Shown here one piece after another: positions 1-8,594 of a DNA stretch of 64,000 nt. Numbering within the stretch: the first letter of the stretch is position 1; each line of letters begins with the position of its first letter. The position numbers were made by a program, and so were the translations under genes. Below the pieces are notes generated by a model. It was not told the origin of the DNA. It searched no databases and worked only from the letters and a program-made list of their open reading frames with translations. The DNA is from Veillonellaceae bacterium (lineage in GTDB: Bacteria > Bacillota > Negativicutes > Veillonellales > Veillonellaceae), in the NCBI GenBank assembly GCA_900766245.1, contig CAAFUR010000029.1:62001-126000 (forward strand). Direction: 5' to 3'.

Positions 1-1063
1 TACCTACCGCTACAATTGGAGTACGACCATAATGACCAGTTTTGTCGGTCTTTTCCTTACCCAATGACTCCGCTAACAATTGTACATACCATTCAGACAA
101 GGACTTCAAACGATCCGCATAAGGCATAAATACTTCAATATGACGACCATATTGTTCAGAACCAATATATTTTAATACAGCACTTAACAAGGCTGGATTT
201 TTCCACACATCTTGCTCTTGAGCTGCTATATCTGCGGCTTTAGCACCTTCTAAATAGGCATGAATATCAAAACCTAACAAGGCTCCAATAACTAATCCTA
301 CTTCAGAGAATACAGAGAATCTGCCACCGATACCATCTGGTACTGCGAAAATAGAATCTCCCCAACCCTCTGCAACCGCTAATTTATGAAGTAACGTTTC
401 TTTTTCATCCTCTCTAGGATCTGTCACAACCAATACTTCATAATCAATCATAGCTACTTCTAAGGCTTCTTTAACAATCATAAAGTTTGTCATTGGTTCA
501 ATGGTAGAACCAGATTTAGAAATTAGCACCAATAGCACTTTATACTCATTAGGTACATGGGCATGGTCTTCTAAAAATTGTTGCTCTTTCCATTCTCTTT
601 GTAATTGCTTGATTAATTCTTGGGTACGTACAGGGTCAACATTATTACCACTGAAATACATACGTGGACGGTAATTACGTTCTTCATCGCTCATGGAGTT
701 CCAAAACTCCCCACAATGTACGTCAAATAATACTTTTCCACCTAGGAAAGAACCACCAATACCAAAGCTTACTACAGTGCTTACTTTCTTATTTCTTAAA
801 GCATCTAATCTAGCCATCACAGTAGGATTATTAATATGTCCTTCCACTACATACGGCAATTGTGGAAAAAGTACTAATTCAGGCTCTCCATCCTTGGACA
901 GATGGCCTTTTACAATACCATGATGACGAGTTTCTTCCGCTGCTGATAAAGCATCAGAAATAGCAGTACTTAAGTTTGTTATATCTGCTTCGGTCACACC
1001 GCCAGGCAACATCATATTTGTATAATCATAAACAAAACCAGAGTCTAATTGAATCCGTTTCAT
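1..1063 (-). CDS. pgi: Glucose-6-phosphate isomerase (N-terminal part)
   Basis: The gene runs off the left edge, so only about 354 N-terminal residues are visible; the ATG is at 1061-1063 behind a good AGGAGG site. The protein interconverts glucose-6-phosphate and fructose-6-phosphate in the cytosol. Family features seen are the FGIGGS phosphate-binding loop, the SKSGST motif of the first SIS domain and the GGRFSVFSEVG segment. It has its own promoter just upstream, so it is probably transcribed separately from the RNase H gene. With pfkA (44.6-45.6 kb) it suggests a complete upper glycolytic/gluconeogenic segment. Identity is very likely; the C-terminus cannot be assessed. Confidence 0.95.
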   Translation of the reverse strand, partial: MKRIQLDSGFVYDYTNMMLPGGVTEADITNLSTAISDALSAAEETRHHGIVKGHLSKDGEPELVLFPQLPYVVEGHINNPTVMARLDALRNKKVSTVVSFGIGGSFLGGKVLFDVHCGEFWNSMSDEERNYRPRMYFSGNNVDPVRTQELIKQLQREWKEQQFLEDHAHVPNEYKVLLVLISKSGSTIEPMTNFMIVKEALEVAMIDYEVLVVTDPREDEKETLLHKLAVAEGWGDSIFAVPDGIGGRFSVFSEVGLVIGALLGFDIHAYLEGAKAADIAAQEQDVWKNPALLSAVLKYIGSEQYGRHIEVFMPYADRLKSLSEWYVQLLAESLGKEKTDKTGHYGRTPIVAVG

Positions 1064-1086
1064 AGTTTCCTCCTATGTACAGTATG

Positions 1087-1115
1087 ATTGTAATTGTACT
1101 TTTATTGTACATCAA
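1087..1115 (-). promoter_or_regulatory. Promoter of pgi
   Basis: On the - strand TTGATG (1110-1115) is separated by 17 bp from TACAAT (1087-1092), 4/6 and 5/6 matches to the sigma-70 consensus. A second TACAAT lies directly upstream of the -10. Transcription would start near 1080, leaving a short leader with the ribosome site. Predicted by eye. Confidence 0.55.
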
Positions 1116-1161
1116 ATCATGGAGAGATTAAAGGAATTTTACAAGAAATTTCCTACCAGTG

Positions 1162-1866
1162 TTATTTTAGTAAAGTACCCTTTTTTGCCAAGGCATCCGC
1201 ACGATCGTTATAAGTAATACCCGAGTGAGCTTTTACCTTATGAAAATCGATACGAAGTTGTTTGCTGGCTTCTTTCATTCGCTTCGCATAATTTATTGTT
1301 AATGGATTATTTGTCTTCCATCTACCTGTGGCCCACATTTCAATGCCCATATAATCATAATAGAGGGAACATGAAGTATATCCATGGTTTAATGCATAGT
1401 CCACTACATGAAGGGCCGCTAATAATTCCCCAGACACATTCCAATATGCCACATGATTTGGATCTGTACTGGAAAGAGAAAACTCTACTTCTTCTGTATC
1501 AAGAAGGATAACCCCTCCAGAGCCAACTACACCTTTTCGCTTATCAAAACTACCGTCGATAAAAGCGCGCACTTCACAAGGGTCCGACTCCACTATTTGA
1601 TGTATGTCATCCGTCTGTGTCTTAAGATATTCCCCTACGCTCATTTTTTTAGAAGTCCCAACCGATGTTTTCTTTGCCCTACTTTGTTTGGCAATCGAAC
1701 TATTAGCTATACTTACGTTGCCCATATAGGCTTTTGCTTCTGCTTCTGTAGGGAATGACTTATACTGCGCACCAGGGAATCCTTTGACTTGCACTTCACA
1801 GTCAGACCAAGTCACGTAGATTCCTGGATTGTGTCCTACTCGAACAGCATAATATTTCTTTGCCAT
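1162..1866 (-). CDS. Ribonuclease HI with N-terminal viroplasmin domain
   Basis: A protein of 234 residues. Residues 1-45 match the caulimovirus viroplasmin/RNase H1 N-terminal domain, which binds RNA-DNA hybrids (KKYYAVRVG, GIY, TEAEAKAY). After a linker, residues ~98-234 form an RNase H fold. The likely catalytic acids are D104 (FIDGSF), E147 (SGEL), D171 (YYDY) and D221 (NDRAD), with a conserved H-S-G at about 214. It should cut RNA in RNA-DNA hybrids. I chose the ATG at 1864-1866 rather than the upstream GTG because GGGGTGA sits four bases before it. The start lies two bases after the ybaK stop, so the two are co-transcribed. Confidence 0.88.
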   Translation of the reverse strand: MAKKYYAVRVGHNPGIYVTWSDCEVQVKGFPGAQYKSFPTEAEAKAYMGNVSIANSSIAKQSRAKKTSVGTSKKMSVGEYLKTQTDDIHQIVESDPCEVRAFIDGSFDKRKGVVGSGGVILLDTEEVEFSLSSTDPNHVAYWNVSGELLAALHVVDYALNHGYTSCSLYYDYMGIEMWATGRWKTNNPLTINYAKRMKEASKQLRIDFHKVKAHSGITYNDRADALAKKGTLLK

Positions 1867-1868
1867 AT

Positions 1869-2357
1869 TCACCCCATTGTCAGTGGCGCTACAGTACCAC
1901 CTACTACATCTACTAATGATTGTGGATTGACTTTCACTTGCATCCCTCTAAGACCTGCACTGACATAGACCATAGGAATGGATGTAATGCTATCATCAAA
2001 ATAGGTGGGAAATGCTTTTTTCATCCCTAATGGAGAACAGCCACCACGTAAGTAACCTGTCAAAGGCAATAAATCTTTTACCGCAATCAGTTCTACCGAT
2101 TTATTTCCACTCACTCGTGCGGCTTGTTTCATATCTAATTCCCCTTCTACAGGAATACAGAATACTACATGGCCAGTTACATTGCCTTTCCCCACCAACG
2201 TTTTAAATACTTGTTCAGTCGGAATATGCAACGACTCTGCTACGTGTATACCGGCACCTCGTTCTTCAGACCATTCGTAGGTAAATACTTCATAGTCAAT
2301 ATGATGAGTATCTAATATGCGTAATGCATTTGTTTTTTTATGTCCTTTTTTACTCAT
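1869..2357 (-). CDS. ybaK: YbaK/EbsC-family Cys-tRNA(Pro) deacylase
   Basis: A 162-residue single-domain YbaK protein, the usual family length. These proteins hydrolyse Cys mischarged onto tRNA-Pro by prolyl-tRNA synthetase. Visible features are the substrate-pocket lysine in VFKTLVGKG, the RVSGNKSVEL segment and the GGCSPLG/MKKAFPTYFD region. The ATG has a GGGGG ribosome site. It is followed two bases later by the RNase H start. Substrate specificity within the YbaK/ProX/EbsC group is inferred. Confidence 0.88.
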   Translation of the reverse strand: MSKKGHKKTNALRILDTHHIDYEVFTYEWSEERGAGIHVAESLHIPTEQVFKTLVGKGNVTGHVVFCIPVEGELDMKQAARVSGNKSVELIAVKDLLPLTGYLRGGCSPLGMKKAFPTYFDDSITSIPMVYVSAGLRGMQVKVNPQSLVDVVGGTVAPLTMG

Positions 2358-2365
2358 AAGACCCC

Positions 2366-3364
2366 CTATTTGTTGGTAATCTTTGAAATATTTTTTAATT
2401 CAATACGTAAGGTACCATTTTCATTCGTTGAAATTTCTATGAACTCACGATCATTCATATATTCTACTGGAAATGAAAGTTCAATACCTGTATCTGTTTT
2501 AATTTTATGTTGCTTACCCACTTTTGTAGCATAGGTCCGACTCACTGGCAATGGTTCAAGTAAATCTTCTTCTGCTAGCTCTTTCATAGCTGCTTCTCGC
2601 TGAATGGGGTTCGTACTAAACACTTGCTCAATAATATGTCGTGCTTCTAACGTGTCAGATACTTCTGCATTCTTAGCCAGTAATTCTTTTGTTTTAGCCA
2701 TAGCTGCCACACCATCTTGCTCATGAGCTTTAGAAATTCGATCTACCACAGTACGTACTTTTTTCACTGTATCTTTAGAAGACGGATTCGTGGTCACCTG
2801 AAAGATTCGTTCTTCCAAGAAGTGCATTTTCTCTCCATCATATTCACCTTTCGGCTCAAAGAGACGAATGGATAAATCAGAAAGTTTAATACTTGCAAAA
2901 GCATATAATTTTTGTGTCACTGTTGGTAAGACCACACGATGCTCTACTAATTTTGTTGCTAATGAACCATCCTCTTCTGAATATAATTGATGAGTATATC
3001 CATCATGAGCTTTACAAAAAAGAACACAAAGGTAAGCTTGCTCTCCTTGTGCTTCACAGACAATCATATCCAGAACACAAGGGTCCATTGCTTGTGCCAT
3101 ATAGGTAAATAAAGTCTCACCTAGTTCTTTACCAAACTCTACAAGGCTTACTTCATGATTCTCCAATTGTTTGATCTTTCGCCCCCATGGTGTTTGATCC
3201 GAGATATAACCAGTTCTGGCTCCAGGATCTTGTAACGCTTTCATTACATGCATTTCAAGATAGCTCTGTATTTCTGGTTCAGTAATATCCATAGGATGAT
3301 CTGAATAGGCCGACATAGACGACGTAAAGTCAAACACTTCTAGTACAGCTGCATTAATTTGCAT
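2366..3364 (-). CDS. Nucleoid-associated protein (NdpA/YejK-like)
   Basis: A 332-residue protein that resembles the 37-kDa nucleoid-associated family. The N-terminus (AVLEVFDF, then YSDHPMDI) and overall length fit the Firmicute branch. No membrane segment or signal peptide is visible. The middle carries a charged region around FLEERIFQVTTNPSSKDTVKK and the C-terminus (FPVEYMNDREFIEI) resembles the family's conserved end. The ATG has a strong GAGGAGG site. It is separated from the upstream epimerase gene by an intrinsic terminator. Family assignment is moderately sure; the cellular role is not well defined in this branch. Confidence 0.7.
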   Translation of the reverse strand: MQINAAVLEVFDFTSSMSAYSDHPMDITEPEIQSYLEMHVMKALQDPGARTGYISDQTPWGRKIKQLENHEVSLVEFGKELGETLFTYMAQAMDPCVLDMIVCEAQGEQAYLCVLFCKAHDGYTHQLYSEEDGSLATKLVEHRVVLPTVTQKLYAFASIKLSDLSIRLFEPKGEYDGEKMHFLEERIFQVTTNPSSKDTVKKVRTVVDRISKAHEQDGVAAMAKTKELLAKNAEVSDTLEARHIIEQVFSTNPIQREAAMKELAEEDLLEPLPVSRTYATKVGKQHKIKTDTGIELSFPVEYMNDREFIEISTNENGTLRIELKNISKITNK

Positions 3365-3382
3365 AGTTCCTCCTCAATAACA

Positions 3383-3408
3383 AAGAGCTTTGCCTTCGCA
3401 AAGCTCTT
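3383..3408 (-). terminator. Intrinsic terminator after the epimerase gene
   Basis: A perfect 11-bp stem (AAGAGCTTTGC / GCAAAGCTCTT) closes a four-base GAAG loop on the - strand and runs into CTTTGTTATT. It ends the epimerase transcript before the nucleoid-associated gene. Confidence 0.75.
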
Positions 3409-3414
3409 ATGCTA

Positions 3415-4332
3415 TTATCTATTATCTTTCACATAGTGATAGGTATTTTCCAGTCCTTTTTGTAATGTCCATTTAGGCGTATACCCTAAACATTGTTTTG
3501 CTTTTTCAGTGCTCAATAAAGAATGTTTAATATCACCAATGCGCGGTTCTTCATAATGACGTTCTACCGTAGTGCCAGCAATATCTTCTAATGTGTCGAT
3601 TAAATCATTCACAGAAATTCCAGTTTCTGTACTCACATTAATGACCCCTGTTACATCATTATTCAATCCCAATATATTTGCTTCTACTACGTCATCTACA
3701 TAGACAAAGTCACGTGTTTGCTCACCATCGCCAAAAATTTTGATGGATTCACCATTCGCCACATGTTCGCAGAAAATGCTAACAACGCCACCTTCACCGC
3801 CATTGCCTTGACGTGGTCCATATACATTAGAATAGCGATAGCAAATATAAGGTAATCCAAAAGATTCTTGGTAAATACGCAAATAGCCTTCCGTAGTTAA
3901 TTTTGTCAATCCATAGCAAGAACGAGGCACTCCTGCCAATTCTTCTGTCAAAGGTAATACCTCTAAATCTCCATATACCGCAGCAGAGGATGGCATAAGG
4001 AATTTTTTTACACCCACTTTAACGGAAGCTTGTAATAAGTTCAATAGTCCCATTAGATTGATATCACAATCTTCTGTTGGATGTACCATGGATTCTGCTA
4101 CTACTGTTTGCGCTGCCTCATGAAATACATAGTCCGGTTGAAAGTCTTCAAACACGTCATATATTCTTTCATCTCGTATATCTAGTTCTAAAAATTCAGC
4201 TTGTTCATTCACAAATGTCCGCAATCCACTGCTTAAATTGTCAATGACAAGTACACGATGTCCCTCTTGAATCAATCTGTCTACTAGATGTGATCCAATG
4301 AAACCGGCACCGCCTGTTACAATTATATTCAT
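3415..4332 (-). CDS. NAD-dependent sugar-nucleotide epimerase (UDP-glucose 4-epimerase type)
   Basis: A 305-residue extended short-chain dehydrogenase. The Rossmann motif GGAGFIGSH is at residues 7-15, catalytic Y140 and K144 are in CYGLTK, and the serine pair is in MPSSAAVYG. Such enzymes epimerise C4 of UDP-hexoses for envelope polysaccharide. Gal/GalNAc/GlcA specificity cannot be read from the sequence. I take the ATG at 4330-4332, since TGAGG lies just before it and the upstream ATG has no site. It has its own promoter and a terminator, so it is probably monocistronic. Confidence 0.85.
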   Translation of the reverse strand: MNIIVTGGAGFIGSHLVDRLIQEGHRVLVIDNLSSGLRTFVNEQAEFLELDIRDERIYDVFEDFQPDYVFHEAAQTVVAESMVHPTEDCDINLMGLLNLLQASVKVGVKKFLMPSSAAVYGDLEVLPLTEELAGVPRSCYGLTKLTTEGYLRIYQESFGLPYICYRYSNVYGPRQGNGGEGGVVSIFCEHVANGESIKIFGDGEQTRDFVYVDDVVEANILGLNNDVTGVINVSTETGISVNDLIDTLEDIAGTTVERHYEEPRIGDIKHSLLSTEKAKQCLGYTPKWTLQKGLENTYHYVKDNR

Positions 4333-4372
4333 GTTCCTCATTCCTGTATCAATGACTGTCTTAGTAATATAA

Positions 4373-4400
4373 ATTATACACCGTATCTAGTATAGCGCAA
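4373..4400 (-). promoter_or_regulatory. Promoter of the epimerase gene
   Basis: TTGCGC (4395-4400) and a perfect TATAAT (4373-4378) are 16 bp apart on the - strand. The expected start is near 4366, giving a leader of about 34 nt. Predicted by eye. Confidence 0.5.
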
Positions 4401-4422
4401 TAGTATGTATCCTATGGCGCAC

Positions 4423-4971
4423 TTAAGCTTCTATATACTTAACTAATTGTTCACAGTGCTCTTTTGCTTGTGTACGAATCACTTGTAGCTGTGCATCTTC
4501 ACCTGTATACAGCATATTGCCAGTGAAAACACCACCTTTAAAATTCATTTTACAGAACTTACAAGTAGCTTCACAAGTTTTAAAGATTTCATCAATGGTA
4601 ATACCTTTATCACCTTGCAATGTATATTCATCATTACCACAAGCAGCGGTAAGACCAACAACTATATCCTTACCGGCTACTGCATAGGTATCTGCTCCAT
4701 AGGCCCAACCATAAGCAAACACTTCTTCAAACCATCTCATAATCAGAGATGTCAAAGAGTACCAAAATAGAGGAGACTGAATCACAATCGTATCCGCCCA
4801 TAACAACTTCTCACGTTCTGCTTCTACATTGATCTTGTAATCTCCGTAGAGCACTTCCAAGCGATCAAACTCCGCCTTGGGATATTTTTCTTTAAGCAAC
4901 GCAAGAATCTCCTTGTTTGCCACAGAATTTTCTTCGTGGGTATGACCTGTTACAATTAAAATGTTTTTCAT
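4423..4971 (-). CDS. NAD(P)H-dependent flavodoxin-fold oxidoreductase
   Basis: A 182-residue protein of the NAD(P)H dehydrogenase (quinone)/KefF-MdaB group. It starts with a beta strand and a phosphate loop typical of FMN flavodoxins (NILIVTGHTH), and shows the conserved IQSPLFWYS and LIMRWFEEVFAYGWAYG segments. It probably transfers two electrons from NAD(P)H to quinones or related acceptors in the cytosol. An odd feature is a CxxxCxxC cluster near residue 130 (TCEATCKFCKMNF). The ATG has a GGGAGG site. It lies 43 bp downstream of the ComEC-like gene in the same direction. Substrate unknown. Confidence 0.78.
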   Translation of the reverse strand: MKNILIVTGHTHEENSVANKEILALLKEKYPKAEFDRLEVLYGDYKINVEAEREKLLWADTIVIQSPLFWYSLTSLIMRWFEEVFAYGWAYGADTYAVAGKDIVVGLTAACGNDEYTLQGDKGITIDEIFKTCEATCKFCKMNFKGGVFTGNMLYTGEDAQLQVIRTQAKEHCEQLVKYIEA

Positions 4972-5014
4972 TTCTATACCTCCCCTAATTTAGATACTTA
5001 TATGGTACACTCTA

Positions 5015-5944
5015 TTATCGTTCTCGTTGGATATCATAGTCTGTACCATTTGTCCGAATGGTAACAGTTCCCATCGTATCTGTACGATAGATATCTACAT
5101 GTTCTTCCAATAAGCGCGCCATAGCTTTCTCCCCTGGATGTCCATAAGAATTATGTAAGCCTGCCGAAATAACAGCGGCTTCTGGTCGAACAGAACGAAT
5201 AAAATCTTTTTGACTGGAACCATTACTACCATGATGTCCCACTTTTAAGACTTTACTAGACATTTTTGTATTTTGCTCTTTAATAAGGCGTGCTTCTTCT
5301 TCTTTTTCCGCATCACCAGTCATAAGCATAGAAAACTTACCAAATGTCAATTTACCAACAATGGAGTTATTATTTTGATGAACTTCACCTTTTTTATCGA
5401 TCATCACGTCTCCACTCCAAGGGGCATAGACCTCAAAATATGCTCCATTACCTAAATCTAACCAATCACCTTTATGAAGTGTTTCACGATGAATCTGTTT
5501 TGTCTCTATCGTTTTCAAATAGGTTCTATAGGTACCACTATCGATGTCGATACCATTATCATAGACATGTTTAATCGGGATTGCTTTAGCGATAGCATAG
5601 AAACCACCAATATGGTCCGCATGAGGATGTGTCAAAATGACATTTTCTAATTCTTTCACACCATATTTTTTTAATAAGGCTACCACCTGTGGTCTATGTT
5701 CAATATCGCCTGTATCAATCATGGAAAATCTATCCCCAATTTGGAGTAAAATTGCATCTCCTTGTCCGATATCCAGTACATGGACCTTCATAGTACCAGT
5801 TGGTGCTTGCGTAGATTGACTGACTTCTGTCTTTGCAACATTTGCATTCGCCTGTGAAAGTTCTTTTCCACAGCCCAATAGACTAAGTAGTGATACTACC
5901 AACACACCTAACAAGAGTAGATATTTATATATTGCTTTTTTCAT
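5015..5944 (-). CDS. ComEC-like metallo-beta-lactamase-fold lipoprotein
   Basis: A 309-residue exported hydrolase. The N-terminus is a lipoprotein signal with LLGC as the lipobox, putting the acylated cysteine at residue 25. The metal-binding motif HPHADH is at 106-111, followed by MTGDAEKE and GHHGSNGSS, the pattern of the soluble C-terminal domain of ComEC. Homologues are metal-dependent phosphodiesterases or nucleases. Being lipid-anchored outside the cytoplasm, it could act on extracellular DNA or cyclic nucleotides, but no substrate can be deduced. It lacks the ComEC membrane channel. It sits 30 bp downstream of nnrDE. Confidence 0.82.
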   Translation of the reverse strand: MKKAIYKYLLLLGVLVVSLLSLLGCGKELSQANANVAKTEVSQSTQAPTGTMKVHVLDIGQGDAILLQIGDRFSMIDTGDIEHRPQVVALLKKYGVKELENVILTHPHADHIGGFYAIAKAIPIKHVYDNGIDIDSGTYRTYLKTIETKQIHRETLHKGDWLDLGNGAYFEVYAPWSGDVMIDKKGEVHQNNNSIVGKLTFGKFSMLMTGDAEKEEEARLIKEQNTKMSSKVLKVGHHGSNGSSQKDFIRSVRPEAAVISAGLHNSYGHPGEKAMARLLEEHVDIYRTDTMGTVTIRTNGTDYDIQRER

Positions 5945-5974
5945 TTTGAAGTACTTTCTAATTTCTACGTATTA

Positions 5975-7567
5975 TCACAGAGGTATCATTCGCACATATC
6001 CATCCATAGAGGGTAATACTCGACCAATTCGCTGTGCCACTTCTGTAGGAGTAAATCCTGGACCACAATCATCGAGTGCTATATCTCCGGCTCGACTATG
6101 GGCATACACAGCAACATTAATAGCATTCATTGGATCCTGCTCTTGATTCAACAGAGAACCAATCACACCAGCTAATACATCACCCATGCCCCCAGTTCCC
6201 ATATATGGGTTACCAGTTGTCGTTAGATATACTCTGCCAGCTGGGTTAGCCAGAATCGTTGGTTGTCCTTTAAGCACTACATATACATTGTACTCTTTCG
6301 CAAAGGCACTAGCATATCCAATGGGATCTTTGTTAAGCTCTCCTATACTTTTTCCTGTAAGAGCTGAAAATTCACCTAAATGCGGTGTTACTACAACGGC
6401 ATGCCCTTTTTTACCTAATGTATACGAGCACTGTTTTAATAATGATACATCATTAGAAATCGCTATGAGACCATCTGCATCAAGTACCATGTGGCTATCT
6501 GTAACAGATTGCATCCATTGAAGTAAATGTTTCCTATCAGTATTACTCCTGCCACCACCAGGGCCAATGACTACTGTGCTATTCCCATCTAGTTGTTCTA
6601 CATTGTTACAATCACGAATCATCATTTCAGGGCGACTCAAGGAACGCAACGCATCTAACTCATTTGTACCAGACAGTATAGTGACCTTTCCAGCTCCACT
6701 ACGTAAAGCTCCTTCAGCACTTAATATGGGAGCCCCATAAACTCCCGGAGAACCACCGACAATATAAACATGTCCATTGGTCCCTTTATGGGCAATAGGT
6801 GAACGAGGCTCTACATACAAGGAATCTGCATTGTTCCAATAGATTTCGGACCAATTATGATCAGACTCCCCTAAGGCATGATGGGGAAAAGGATATCCAA
6901 TACTGCCTACGGTCATTTTCCCTACATATTGTCGCCCTGGATACATAAGCATTCCCACTTTAGGAGCTAATAATGTAATCGTTTCATCTGCTCTGAATGA
7001 GGATACATCGGCATTTCCTGTTAAGCCATTTACACCACTAGGAATATCGATAGCAATACATGTTCGTATCTCACTATTAGAACGCCATGCTTTACATTGT
7101 TCAAAAATAGATGCTATCTGTTCTGGCAATACACCGTGAAAGCCTGTACCAAACACACCATCTACCACAATACTCACATCCCGTAATATATGGGAGGGTA
7201 TTAGATTTCCATTAGACTGCATCATCTCATCAGTCACAATCGTAATCGTATCTTCTAGAGTATGTACCACCTTCCATTGTTGTTGAAACAAAGGAGACCC
7301 TTCTTCTGGATTCCCACATACAATAACATAGGGAGTCACTTCAGGAACTTCTGTTAGCAAGCGTGCTGCCGCTAAGGCATCACCACCGTTATTGCCAATG
7401 CCACAAAGAAATAAAACTCCCTTTGGCCCCTTTATTTTTTGTATGTATCTATGTACTACCTCAAAAACAGATCGTCCCGCTTGTTCCATTAAATGAGATA
7501 CTGGAAGTCCTAAACTTTCAATATATTGATCTACTATGTTAACTTGCTTTGGTGTTAATAGTCGCAT
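5975..7567 (-). CDS. nnr: Bifunctional NAD(P)HX epimerase / ADP-dependent NAD(P)HX dehydratase
   Basis: A 530-residue fusion that repairs hydrated NADH and NADPH. Residues ~1-215 are the YjeF-N epimerase (GNNGGDALAAARLL, VVDGVFGTGFHG, AIDIPSGVNG). Residues ~240-520 are the ribokinase-like dehydratase (VVGGSPGVYGAP, VLDADGL, VTPHLGEF, and TGNPYMGTGGMGDVLAG, which carries the catalytic Asp). The length matches the usual bifunctional form. It sits 11 bp downstream of acpS in the long priA-nnr operon, the acpS-nnr pairing seen in many Firmicutes. Confidence 0.93.
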   Translation of the reverse strand: MRLLTPKQVNIVDQYIESLGLPVSHLMEQAGRSVFEVVHRYIQKIKGPKGVLFLCGIGNNGGDALAAARLLTEVPEVTPYVIVCGNPEEGSPLFQQQWKVVHTLEDTITIVTDEMMQSNGNLIPSHILRDVSIVVDGVFGTGFHGVLPEQIASIFEQCKAWRSNSEIRTCIAIDIPSGVNGLTGNADVSSFRADETITLLAPKVGMLMYPGRQYVGKMTVGSIGYPFPHHALGESDHNWSEIYWNNADSLYVEPRSPIAHKGTNGHVYIVGGSPGVYGAPILSAEGALRSGAGKVTILSGTNELDALRSLSRPEMMIRDCNNVEQLDGNSTVVIGPGGGRSNTDRKHLLQWMQSVTDSHMVLDADGLIAISNDVSLLKQCSYTLGKKGHAVVVTPHLGEFSALTGKSIGELNKDPIGYASAFAKEYNVYVVLKGQPTILANPAGRVYLTTTGNPYMGTGGMGDVLAGVIGSLLNQEQDPMNAINVAVYAHSRAGDIALDDCGPGFTPTEVAQRIGRVLPSMDGYVRMIPL

Positions 7568-7578
7568 AGGTCTATCCT

Positions 7579-7944
7579 CTAATATACAATGACAGTACTC
7601 GTAGCATATTCACGACAATGACTAATAGAAACTTGCATCGTTTCATATCCTAAGGCTTTCATTTGTTGTCCAAAATAGCCTGCACAGGTAAGGACAGGTG
7701 CCCCCCATGCATCGTGAGTAATCTCAATATCCTGCCAAGAACCGTGGCGAAATCCTGTCCCCAAGGCTTTTACACAAGCTTCTTTCGCCGCAAAGATGCC
7801 CGCAAAGGATGCTGCTGCTTGTTTGTTACGTCCCCACGCATAGTTTCGTTCGTATTCTGTAAATATTCGTTGTAAAAAAGTATCCCGTTCAATCGCTTGT
7901 TCCATACGATGAATTTCTATGATATCTGTACCTACTCGAATCAT
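7579..7944 (-). CDS. acpS: Holo-[acyl-carrier-protein] synthase
   Basis: A 121-residue AcpS, the normal size, which attaches 4'-phosphopantetheine from CoA to acyl carrier protein. Mg-binding residues are visible in VGTDIIEI near the N-terminus and in FAAKEACVKALGTG. I use the ATG at 7942-7944: it begins one base after the rpe stop and gives the standard MIRVGTD start. A longer in-frame reading would extend into rpe. It is translationally coupled with rpe and followed by nnr. Confidence 0.93.
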   Translation of the reverse strand: MIRVGTDIIEIHRMEQAIERDTFLQRIFTEYERNYAWGRNKQAAASFAGIFAAKEACVKALGTGFRHGSWQDIEITHDAWGAPVLTCAGYFGQQMKALGYETMQVSISHCREYATSTVIVY

Positions 7945-7945
7945 C

Positions 7946-8593
7946 TTAGCCTCGTAATCTGGCAATCATCATCGCTCTATCTTCTGCTCCGAATACAGCA
8001 GAACCAGCTACTAATAGAGTAGCCCCTGCTTCACGCACTAATGGAGCTGTTTCCAAGTTAATACCACCATCTACTTCTACAACAGCTTTTGTATTGCCTA
8101 CCGAGTCCAATAGTTCTCGAGCTTGCTTTACTTTTTTTACTGCATTATGAATAAACGATTGGCCGCCAAATCCTGGATTTACACTCATAATTAAAATTAA
8201 ATCTAAATCTTCTGCAATATCTTCCAGTAAGGAAACTGGCGTAGATGGATTTAAAGAAACGCCTGCTTTCATACCAGTTGCTTTGATAGCTTGAATCAAA
8301 CGATGCGCATGTGGCACAGTTTCCCAATGAAAGGTGAAATACTCCACACCTATCTTGGCATACTCTTCTACATAATCACCTGGATTTTCTACCATTAAAT
8401 GTACATCAAAAGGCAATTTCGTATGTGGACGCAATGCTTTTACCACAGGAGCACCAAATGTTAGGTTTGGCACAAAATGTCCATCCATCACATCAATATG
8501 TAATAAGTCAGCACCACCTTCTTCGATAGTACGAATATCTTCTCGCAAATTAGAAAAATCTGCCGATAACATAGATGGGGCAATTTGAATCAT
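7946..8593 (-). CDS. rpe: Ribulose-phosphate 3-epimerase
   Basis: A 215-residue TIM-barrel enzyme that interconverts ribulose-5-phosphate and xylulose-5-phosphate in the pentose phosphate pathway. Family motifs are IDVMDGHFVPNLTFG near the N-terminus, HLMVENP, MSVNPGFGGQSF with the phosphate-gripping loop, and VDGGINLETA. The ATG at 8591-8593 has GGAG seven bases upstream and gives the conserved MIQIAPSMLSADF start. It follows the rsgA stop by one base, an association common in Firmicutes. Confidence 0.95.
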   Translation of the reverse strand: MIQIAPSMLSADFSNLREDIRTIEEGGADLLHIDVMDGHFVPNLTFGAPVVKALRPHTKLPFDVHLMVENPGDYVEEYAKIGVEYFTFHWETVPHAHRLIQAIKATGMKAGVSLNPSTPVSLLEDIAEDLDLILIMSVNPGFGGQSFIHNAVKKVKQARELLDSVGNTKAVVEVDGGINLETAPLVREAGATLLVAGSAVFGAEDRAMMIARLRG

Positions 8594-8594
8594 T

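Noticed and set aside
1126..1153. Terminator after the RNase H gene
   Set aside because: GGAAATTT / AAAATTCC pairs only with a bulge and has a poor U-run, so it is too weak to report as a feature.
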